From the NCBI GenBank assembly GCA_946610635.1, contig CAMOCI010000059.1:1-5108 (forward strand): a DNA stretch of 5,108 nt, read 5' to 3'. Shown piece by piece: positions 1 to 4,921 of this stretch. The notes under the pieces are model-generated. The model was not told the DNA's origin, made no database searches, and saw only the letters and a list, made by a program, of their open reading frames with translations. The DNA is from an uncultured Clostridia bacterium. GTDB taxonomy: Bacteria > Bacillota > Clostridia > Christensenellales > UBA1242. A program made the position numbers and the translations under genes. Each line of letters starts with the position of its first letter. Positions within the stretch are counted from its first letter, which is position 1.

Positions 1-1226
1 ATAATACCATCATCTGCTGCAACAACAAGTATTGCAATATCAGTAATTTGCGCTCCACGCTCACGCATTGCAGTAAATGCAGCGTGTCCCGGAGTATCAA
101 TAAATGTAATAATTCTATCATGAACTTTTGTAGTAGATGCACCGATGCTTTGAGTAATACCACCTGCTTCGCCACTAACAACATTAGTCTTTCTTACAGC
201 ATCCAAAAGTGATGTTTTACCGTGGTCAACGTGTCCCATAACAGTAACAATTGGTGGTCTTTTTACAAGGACACTTGGGTCATCATCAATAGCAGCTTCA
301 AGTTTTGTTTGAAATTTTTCTTCAGCAGATGCCTCAATTTTCTTTTCTAATTTAATACCAAATTCGTTACTTACAAGTTCAGCAGTTTCAAAATCTATTG
401 TAGAATTTATTGTTGCCATTATGCCAAGCAAGAATAATTTTTTAACAATTTCTGTAACTGCAACACCAATTTGTTCGCTTAACATTTTAACCGTCAAATT
501 TTCTGTTGTTATTACAGCACTATCAATTTTTGCTGCAACTTGAGTTTGAACAACATTTTCTTTCTTTTTTGCCTTATATCTTCTACCAAGTCTTTCACTG
601 TCATCATCTTCCATACCTTCGCCAGTCCAGCGCATTTGAGCTTTTTTGCTCATTTGTTTTCTTTCTTGGTTATCATTTTTTGTCTTCTTTTTATTACCAA
701 AAGTTCTATCGTTATTTTTGAGAGCATTTAAGTCAATATCAAGTTCTGCAACAGGTTTGTTTGGTCTCGTACCAAATGGTCTAGCACCAACTGGTTTTGA
801 CCCAAAAGGTCTATCTTTTGGTGCAAAAGATTTTTTACCACCAAAACTAGCACTACCTTGTCTTTGAGTACTATCTCTTTTAAAATCTTCTTTGCCTGCA
901 AACTTTCTTGCATTATTTCTTCCAAAGTTACTTGCATCTAACTTTTTAGGGTCACGTGTTTCAAATGTTTTAGGTGGCAAAACAAAAGACGATTTTTTTG
1001 TTTCATCTTTTACAATTTCTGGTATAGTCATATCCACAGGTTCACCTGAAATTCGTGACAATTTTTGTTTTACATTTCTACAAATATTATTGATTGTTTC
1101 TCTTGCCTTTTGAATTTCTTCGTGGGCAATCAATTCTTTTTTCGCAAAAAAGACATCTGCAAGTTTCTTTAAATTATCTGTTGCACTTTGTTTGTTATTT
1201 TGAACTTCTGCTTTTTCTTTTATCAA
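1..1226 (-). CDS. infB: Translation initiation factor IF-2, N-terminal 408 residues (3' end outside window)
   Basis: IF-2 is the cytoplasmic GTPase that places initiator fMet-tRNA on the 30S subunit and promotes 50S joining. Seen: residues about 1-90 are mostly helical and charged. Residues about 92-230 are a basic, Gly/Phe-rich linker. An IF2_N domain lies at about 236-292 (it contains LGIMATIN and then TIDFETAEL). The G domain begins near 324 with P-loop GHVDHGKT (331-338), G2 GGITQ (355-359) and G3 DTPGH (377-381). The sequence then leaves the window inside the G domain at VVAADDGI. The start is inferred: the frame has a TAA at 1251-1253, no ATG follows until residue 66, and AGGAG at 1235-1239 sits 8 nt before TTG at 1224-1226. 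It lies 19 nt after ylxR as the last visible gene of the rimP operon. The N-terminus lacks the usual first IF2_N motif of Bacillus IF-2. Identity is secure; the exact start is less so. Confidence 0.96.
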   Translation of the reverse strand, partial: MIKEKAEVQNNKQSATDNLKKLADVFFAKKELIAHEEIQKARETINNICRNVKQKLSRISGEPVDMTIPEIVKDETKKSSFVLPPKTFETRDPKKLDASNFGRNNARKFAGKEDFKRDSTQRQGSASFGGKKSFAPKDRPFGSKPVGARPFGTRPNKPVAELDIDLNALKNNDRTFGNKKKTKNDNQERKQMSKKAQMRWTGEGMEDDDSERLGRRYKAKKKENVVQTQVAAKIDSAVITTENLTVKMLSEQIGVAVTEIVKKLFLLGIMATINSTIDFETAELVSNEFGIKLEKKIEASAEEKFQTKLEAAIDDDPSVLVKRPPIVTVMGHVDHGKTSLLDAVRKTNVVSGEAGGITQSIGASTTKVHDRIITFIDTPGHAAFTAMRERGAQITDIAILVVAADDGI

Positions 1227-1234
1227 ATCAATTT

Positions 1235-1239
1235 CTCCT
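1235..1239 (-). promoter_or_regulatory. Shine-Dalgarno site that sets a TTG start for infB
   Basis: On the minus strand AGGAG is followed by 8 nt and then TTG (1226-1224). No ATG or GTG is available in the infB frame between the upstream stop (1251-1253) and the ATG at 1029-1031, and that later ATG has no well-spaced ribosome binding site. The TTG start therefore rests on this site. Inference from sequence, not shown experimentally. Confidence 0.75.
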
Positions 1240-1245
1240 AATAAT

Positions 1246-1491
1246 CTATTTTATTCCTTTTAGTGTTTCATAAAAATTATCATTTGCACTAGCGCCTAAA
1301 AATCTTTGTAAGGCATTACTCTTTTTAAGCAAATCGATGCATTTTTCATCTTTGCAAACATATATTGATCTGCCATCATGATATTTTTCATTATCTAAAA
1401 TTGGTGTATCTTTTATTTTTACTATGCGTATTAATTTGCATTTTTCATCTCTTTTTCTACAACTTACACACATTCTTTGTGGTACATGCAT
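1246..1491 (-). CDS. ylxR: YlxR/RnpM family RNA-binding protein
   Basis: An 81-residue member of the YlxR (DUF448) family. In Bacillus subtilis the protein, now called RnpM, is reported to bind the RNase P RNA and modulate RNase P activity; a role here is inferred by family. Seen: the family signature at the N-terminus ([10 protein letters not shown], residues 4-13), LIRIVK (20-25), the GR-x-x-Y motif as DGRSIYVC (39-46), and a helical C-terminal half. Cys8/Cys11 and Cys46/Cys51 form CxxC and Cx4C pairs that might hold a metal, as in many clostridial members. Length matches the family (about 80-95). The ATG start is 12 nt after nusA and is preceded by AAGGTGG with a 7-nt spacer; that ribosome binding site overlaps the nusA stop codon. 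The gene ends with TAG 19 nt before infB, with no ylxQ (L7Ae-like) gene between them, unlike B. subtilis. Confidence 0.93.
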   Translation of the reverse strand: MHVPQRMCVSCRKRDEKCKLIRIVKIKDTPILDNEKYHDGRSIYVCKDEKCIDLLKKSNALQRFLGASANDNFYETLKGIK

Positions 1492-1498
1492 AATACAC

Positions 1499-1505
1499 CC
1501 ACCTT
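1499..1505 (-). promoter_or_regulatory. Shine-Dalgarno site of ylxR overlapping the nusA stop codon
   Basis: The minus strand reads AAGGTGG, one mismatch from AAGGAGG, followed by 7 nt and the ylxR ATG. The first two A residues are part of the nusA TAA stop (1506-1504). A ribosome finishing nusA would therefore lie on the ylxR initiation site, which suggests translational coupling (inference). Confidence 0.7.
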
Positions 1506-2637
1506 ATTCATCATCGCTAAACATGTCGTCAAGATTTGTCATTTCTTCTTCACTATTTGTTTTAACAACTTCTTTACTATACATATCACTTTGATATACA
1601 GTATGACTTTTAACATCAATTTTAATATGAGTAAGTCTTGCTGCAAGTCTTACATTTTGACCACTTTTACCAATTGCAAGTGATAACTTATCATCAGGCA
1701 CAACAGCAAGAGTTTGACCTTCTGCAATTTTTTGTACGCTTTCTACTGGCGCTGGGCTTAAAGCACGCTCTACAAATGTTAAAATATCATCACTATATTC
1801 TATGATATCAATCTTTTCGCCATTTAATTCTTCAATAATACTATTAATTCTTGCACCTCTATCACCAACGCATGCACCTATTGGATCAATGTTTGGGTTT
1901 GGTGAAGAAACAGCAATTTTTGTTCTGTAACCAGCTTCTCTTGAAATTGAATTAATAACAACTTCGCCATTAGCTATTTCTGGAATTTCAAGTTCAAAGA
2001 GTTTTTTAATAAAACCAGTATTTGCTCTTGATACTTGAAGCATTGGTCCTTTAACACCTTCTTTAATCTTTTTTACATAAACTTTTAATCTTTGATTAAC
2101 GTGATATTTTTCACCAGGAATTTGGTCATGAATCCCCATAACTGCTTCTATTTGATTAGTTCCAAGTTCTACAAAAACATTTTCCCCATCAATTCGATTA
2201 ACAACTGTTGTAACAAGTTCGTCCTCTTTTTCACTAATTTCACTAATTGTTTGTTCTCTTTCAACTTCTCTCAATTTTTGCATAACAACTTGTTTTGCTG
2301 TTTGAACTGCTATTCTACCAAAATCTTTTGGATTTTCTTCTTGTTGAACCAAATCACCAACTTTATAACTTTTCTTAATTTTTTTGGCTTCTTCTAACAA
2401 AATCTGTTTATCTGGGTCTGTCATCTCTTCTTCTGTTTCCACAATAGTTTTGTAAGAATAAACTTCTATCTTACATTTCTCCGGATTAAGTTTTACAACT
2501 GCACTTTTTGCTTCGCCATAATTTCTTTTATATGCAGAAGTAAGCGCAGTTTCTAATGCTTCAATAAATACTTCCTTTTTAACCTTTCTTAAACTTTCTA
2601 AATCTTCTAATGCTTGAAAAAAATCTTTACTAATCAT
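1504..2637 (-). CDS. nusA: Transcription termination/antitermination factor NusA
   Basis: NusA binds RNA polymerase and nascent RNA near the exit channel, affecting pausing, intrinsic termination and antitermination. At 377 residues it matches the short Firmicute form (B. subtilis about 371) and lacks the C-terminal acidic repeats of E. coli NusA. Seen: an N-terminal RNAP-binding domain (about 1-127, ending with DFGRIAVQTAKQVVMQKLRE at 105-124, a strongly conserved NusA stretch), an S1 domain (about 137-203), KH1 (about 205-280, with VGDRGARI at 257-264), and KH2 (about 281-345, with GxxG in IGKSGQNVRLA at 322-332). An acidic tail (about 363-377) ends in DDMFSDDE. ATG at 2637 has AGGAG at 2646-2650 with an 8-nt spacer, overlapping the rimP stop. 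It lies 12 nt after rimP and 12 nt before ylxR, in the usual operon order. Nothing is missing or broken. Confidence 0.98.
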   Translation of the reverse strand: MISKDFFQALEDLESLRKVKKEVFIEALETALTSAYKRNYGEAKSAVVKLNPEKCKIEVYSYKTIVETEEEMTDPDKQILLEEAKKIKKSYKVGDLVQQEENPKDFGRIAVQTAKQVVMQKLREVEREQTISEISEKEDELVTTVVNRIDGENVFVELGTNQIEAVMGIHDQIPGEKYHVNQRLKVYVKKIKEGVKGPMLQVSRANTGFIKKLFELEIPEIANGEVVINSISREAGYRTKIAVSSPNPNIDPIGACVGDRGARINSIIEELNGEKIDIIEYSDDILTFVERALSPAPVESVQKIAEGQTLAVVPDDKLSLAIGKSGQNVRLAARLTHIKIDVKSHTVYQSDMYSKEVVKTNSEEEMTNLDDMFSDDE

Positions 2638-2645
2638 TCCTTTAT

Positions 2646-2650
2646 CTCCT
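2646..2650 (-). promoter_or_regulatory. Shine-Dalgarno site of nusA overlapping the rimP stop codon
   Basis: The minus strand reads TAAGGAG: the TAA (2652-2650) ends rimP, and its last A is the first base of AGGAG. The nusA ATG follows after an 8-nt spacer. The overlap suggests that translation of nusA is coupled to that of rimP (inference). Confidence 0.75.
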
Positions 2651-3117
2651 TAAAATTCTATTACAGGGCTTGCAAGTGCAATTTCCTCAAATTTGAATAT
2701 TTTTGTTTGCTTATCTTTTAATTCTATTGTTATATCTTCATTGGTGCTAGCAACTAAAACACCTGTGTATAACTTACTGCCGTCTTTTGATGCATAAAGC
2801 TTAACATCAATTTTATTGCCTATGTTTCGTTCTGCATCTCTCTTGTTTTTTATTGGTCTATCTAAACCAAGTGAAGAAACATTTAACGAATATTGAGCAT
2901 CGTTTGTTGGGTTTAAAATATCGAGTGGTTCGTCAATTGCTTTTGAAACTTTTTCACAATCTTCTAAAGTTATCCCATCCTTTGAATAGATAAATAATGT
3001 AAGTTCCATACCACTTTTACCTTTGGCATACTTTACTTCTACAAGTTCATAGCCAAGCCTTTCTACTATTGGTGAACACAACTCTTCCACCAACTCGCTA
3101 ACACTTTTTTTTGCCAT
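2650..3117 (-). CDS. rimP: Ribosome maturation factor RimP
   Basis: RimP assists 30S ribosomal subunit assembly in the cytoplasm. The protein has 155 residues, almost the same as B. subtilis RimP (about 156). Seen: the N-terminal alpha/beta domain (about 8-85) with LGYELVEVKY (21-30), GMELTLFIYSKDGITLEDC (36-54) and DEPLDILNP (62-70). The family signature SSLGLDRPIK (81-90, usually SSPGLDRPLK) sits at the domain junction, and a C-terminal Sm-like beta-barrel covers about 91-155. The ATG at 3117 is chosen because AGGAG at 3122-3126 lies just before it and MAKKSVSELVEEL is a normal RimP start. The frame can be opened five codons earlier at a TTG (3132-3130), but that codon has no ribosome binding site and lies upstream of this Shine-Dalgarno. 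First gene of the rimP-nusA-ylxR-infB operon, behind a strong promoter and a structured leader. Confidence 0.96.
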   Translation of the reverse strand: MAKKSVSELVEELCSPIVERLGYELVEVKYAKGKSGMELTLFIYSKDGITLEDCEKVSKAIDEPLDILNPTNDAQYSLNVSSLGLDRPIKNKRDAERNIGNKIDVKLYASKDGSKLYTGVLVASTNEDITIELKDKQTKIFKFEEIALASPVIEF

Positions 3118-3121
3118 ATAA

Positions 3122-3126
3122 CTCCT
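3122..3126 (-). promoter_or_regulatory. Shine-Dalgarno site that sets the rimP start at ATG 3117
   Basis: AGGAG on the minus strand with a short 4-nt spacer (TTAT) to ATG. This site excludes the upstream in-frame TTG (3132-3130), which would place the Shine-Dalgarno inside the coding sequence. AGGAGT can also pair with GCTCTT in the 3' arm of the leader hairpin just upstream. Confidence 0.75.
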
Positions 3127-3136
3127 ATTCAATAAT

Positions 3137-3162
3137 TAAGAGCAGTTTTTCAACCGCTCTCA
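3137..3162 (-). promoter_or_regulatory. 5' leader hairpin of the rimP operon
   Basis: Seen on the minus strand: arms at 3162-3152 and 3147-3137 pair over 11 bp (core AGAGCGGTT with AACTGCTCT; two G-U pairs), closing a four-base GAAA loop at 3151-3148. It lies about 14 nt after the predicted transcription start and 10 nt before the rimP Shine-Dalgarno. The bases that follow (AATTATTG) are not a U-run, so it does not look like an intrinsic terminator. It could protect the 5' end, bind a regulator, or take part in the alternative pairing described in the findings. Its role is unknown. Confidence 0.6.
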
Positions 3163-3168
3163 TTATCG

Positions 3169-3185
3169 TAATACATCATGTATTA
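3169..3185. promoter_or_regulatory. 17-bp palindrome over the -10 and start point (operator candidate)
   Basis: Top strand reads TAATACAT C ATGTATTA, a perfect 8+1+8 inverted repeat. It covers four bases of the -10 hexamer (3182-3187) and the predicted start site near 3176. This position is typical for a repressor that blocks RNA polymerase. I do not recognise it as the box of a known regulator family. In AT-rich DNA a chance palindrome of this size is possible. Confidence 0.4.
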
Positions 3186-3210
3186 TAACACTTTAAATAA
3201 AATATTGCAA
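3182..3210 (-). promoter_or_regulatory. Sigma-A type promoter for rimP-nusA-ylxR-infB
   Basis: On the minus strand: -35 TTGCAA (3210-3205), 17-nt spacer, -10 TATAAT (3187-3182) preceded by TG at the extended -10 position (TGTTATAAT). The predicted transcript starts near 3176-3175, giving a leader of about 58 nt before the rimP ATG. The spacing and hexamers are near consensus. Since the gap lies between the PolC-like gene and rimP, the downstream operon need not depend on read-through. Confidence 0.8.
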
Positions 3211-3240
3211 CAAAATTTTGAATATTTTTTTTTATGTAAA
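3211..3240 (-). promoter_or_regulatory. A/T-rich UP-element-like stretch upstream of the rimP promoter
   Basis: Immediately upstream of the -35, the minus strand has a run of nine A residues followed by TATT and then the palindrome CAAAATTTTG (3211-3220). A/T tracts at about -38 to -60 are known to contact the RNA polymerase alpha C-terminal domains and strengthen promoters. The position fits, but the whole region is AT-rich, so this is tentative. Confidence 0.4.
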
Positions 3241-3253
3241 AAAATAAAATATT
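3221..3253. repeat. A/T-only inverted repeat in the polC-like/rimP gap
   Basis: AATATT plus a T-run at 3221-3233 faces an A-rich arm ending in AATATT at 3238-3253 around a 4-base loop. The stem is only A-T pairs and imperfect, and no U-run follows it on the minus strand, so it is a poor intrinsic terminator for the upstream gene. No better terminator was seen after the stop at 3287-3289. It partly overlaps the UP-like stretch. Confidence 0.25.
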
Positions 3254-3286
3254 TGCTATATTCTGCGCCAATAAAAAGTCATTAAT

Positions 3287-4846
3287 TCAATAATATTTTT
3301 CAACAAGTTTTATAAATAATTTTGCTGTTGCAAGCGCATCATTAATTGCTCTGTGAGCATCTATTAATGGCACATTTTCTGCCTGACAAACTGTTGATAG
3401 TTTATAGTTTTTAAGTCCTAAAATATTCTTCTTTGCAATGTTAAATACATCATCTCTTTTGTTATCAAAGTTATATGATAATCTTTTACTTTCTTTTGCT
3501 ATAAATAAATCATCAAAATTTATGTTATTATAACCAACAATTATAGAGCCTTCACAAAACTTATAAAAATCTGGTAAAACCATATCTATTGTTGGTGAGT
3601 TTTCAACCAATTTATTAGTTATTCTATTTACTTTTGAGGCTTCTTCTGGTATTTCACACTCTGGATTAACAAAAGTACTAAATTTCTCTACAATTTTTCC
3701 CTTAACTATCTTAAAGGCACCTATATCTATGATATAGTTTAGTTCTGGCTTGATGCCTGTTGTTTCCAAATCATAAACAATAAAAGTATTATTTAAAAGA
3801 TAATCTTTTTTTGTTACTTCATCTTGTAAAAAGAAATTAATTTGCTCAGTAAATTCATAAGGTTCTGGCTTTACATATCTATAATTTGAAGGTGCTGATC
3901 TGTACACTTTTTGTGGTGGCACAAATGTGCATTTTGCTATACTTGACACTCTAATACTGCTATTACCATTAAAATTATTAAATTTGCCTTGTACTACAAC
4001 AATCGAGTCTAAATTAGGCATAATTGGCTCTGCCATATCTTTTGTAAAAAACAAAATGCATTTTGTGGTTTCGCCATCGTATTCCAATTCAAATGATAAA
4101 TATTTTCTTGGCGAAAGTTGTCTTTTACCTTCTTCGGCTTCCTTTGGCTTTGTTTCTCTTATATCAACGCTTTTTAGCACACCAACAACCGAGATAATTT
4201 CGTTTTCAGGTTCATCGATTAAACTGCCTGCAAGATATGCATTACTACTATCAAAATCACCAAAAACTCTCTCTATGTTTGATAATTCAACTTTTTTATT
4301 CTTATTCATTACTTCATCAATCATTGTATCTTCAAGAATTTGAGATTTTCTATCATCTAATAAATTTAATGAAGTTGTTGAACTTTCTTCAAACTCAATC
4401 TCTACATTTTGATTAGTTTTGCTAGATATTTCATTTTTAATGTCTTTGATAATATCATTGACTTCTGGGTTATTTAAAATACTAAATTTAATAGGTACTA
4501 TAATTTTGGTTATTTCATCATTAAAATTAAAAACAATGTTACTAAGTTCTGTATTACTAAGCGAAAAGTAATTATTTAGCACTATTTTACATACATCTTT
4601 GAATTCTTCCATAGTTAGTGAACAGTTTTTAAAAATTATTTCAATTTTGTTTATATAAGAGCATAAATATTTTTTGCATAGTTCTTTTAATTCTTCTACA
4701 TTTTCCTGACTTTTTAAAGATTTATCATCAATATCAAATTTTATTTGCATAGTACTTGTGTTTTGGCTTAAAACTGCGCCAAAAAACAACAAATTTTGAT
4801 ATTTGTTGTTTGTTTGAGTATTTATATATTTTACAATTTTATCCAT
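3287..4846 (-). CDS. PolC-like protein: N-terminal region, OB fold and DEDDh 3'-5' exonuclease, without PHP or polymerase
   Basis: It sits exactly where polC is found in Bacillota (between rseP and rimP), but has 519 residues instead of about 1,430. Seen: a PolC-like N-terminal region (about 1-155; a KH-like segment around FSILNNPEVNDIIKDIKNEI, 121-140), a linker with VFGDFDSS (194-201), and an OB fold (about 216-309; FELEYDGETTKCILFF, 252-267, and VVVQGKF, 283-289). A 40-residue linker leads to a complete DnaQ-type exonuclease (about 354-519). All five catalytic residues are present: D359 and E361 (YDLETTG), D445 (NNINFDD), H498 and D503 (HRAIND). In PolC, halves of the PHP domain lie on both sides of the exonuclease; neither is here, and the frame ends in TGA right after the exonuclease. 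ATG 4846 has GGAG at 4852-4855, spacer 5. Expected activity is 3'-5' trimming of DNA, perhaps proofreading for another polymerase (inference). It could instead be a decaying polC remnant, but the frame and active site are intact. Confidence 0.85.
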   Translation of the reverse strand: MDKIVKYINTQTNNKYQNLLFFGAVLSQNTSTMQIKFDIDDKSLKSQENVEELKELCKKYLCSYINKIEIIFKNCSLTMEEFKDVCKIVLNNYFSLSNTELSNIVFNFNDEITKIIVPIKFSILNNPEVNDIIKDIKNEISSKTNQNVEIEFEESSTTSLNLLDDRKSQILEDTMIDEVMNKNKKVELSNIERVFGDFDSSNAYLAGSLIDEPENEIISVVGVLKSVDIRETKPKEAEEGKRQLSPRKYLSFELEYDGETTKCILFFTKDMAEPIMPNLDSIVVVQGKFNNFNGNSSIRVSSIAKCTFVPPQKVYRSAPSNYRYVKPEPYEFTEQINFFLQDEVTKKDYLLNNTFIVYDLETTGIKPELNYIIDIGAFKIVKGKIVEKFSTFVNPECEIPEEASKVNRITNKLVENSPTIDMVLPDFYKFCEGSIIVGYNNINFDDLFIAKESKRLSYNFDNKRDDVFNIAKKNILGLKNYKLSTVCQAENVPLIDAHRAINDALATAKLFIKLVEKYY

Positions 4847-4868
4847 AAGTACTCCACAATATAAAGAT

Positions 4869-4897
4869 ATTATACTAAACTAAAAAGTTAATTGAAA
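4869..4897 (-). promoter_or_regulatory. Probable promoter of the PolC-like exonuclease gene
   Basis: Minus strand: a perfect -10 TATAAT (4874-4869) with TTTCAA (4897-4892) 17 nt upstream. That -35 matches TTGACA at only 3 of 6 positions, so the -10 carries most of the weight. A start near 4862 would leave a leader of about 16 nt before the ATG at 4846. No intrinsic terminator was seen after the rseP stop, so read-through from rseP is also possible. Confidence 0.45.
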
Positions 4898-4921
4898 TCT
4901 TGAAATATTATTTTAAAAATG

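Noticed and set aside
506..1113. Several 60-75 codon open frames on both strands
   Set aside because: All lie in other frames of infB, which reads without a stop from 1226 to the window edge in one minus-strand frame with conserved IF-2 motifs.
1477..1683. 68-codon plus-strand frame at the nusA/ylxR junction
   Set aside because: Antisense to the nusA C-terminus and ylxR start; no ribosome site or domain.
2092..2397. 101-codon plus-strand open frame rich in Phe, Asn and Cys
   Set aside because: Antisense to nusA; the composition is what the complement of an AT-rich gene gives. No motif.
3118..3132. Five-codon longer rimP starting at TTG 3132
   Set aside because: No Shine-Dalgarno precedes it, and the obvious AGGAG would lie inside the extension; the protein from ATG 3117 already has the normal RimP length and opening.
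3137..3162. Intrinsic terminator before rimP
   Set aside because: The hairpin is good but no U-run follows on the minus strand; on the plus strand it is followed by CATTATCG, also not a terminator.
3200..3289. UGA read as Trp, extending the PolC-like protein past 3287
   Set aside because: Read-through gives a low-complexity Asn/Ile/Phe stretch through the promoter region with no PHP or polymerase similarity, and Trp in neighbouring genes is TGG.
3927..4343. 138-codon open frame on the plus strand
   Set aside because: It is fully antisense to the OB-fold part of the PolC-like gene, has no clear ribosome binding site or recognisable domain, and its sequence is explained as the complement of a real coding frame.
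4891..4907. Tandem TTGAAATC/TTGAAATA repeat after rseP
   Set aside because: Only two 8-nt copies in AT-rich DNA; easily chance and not clearly tied to a regulator.
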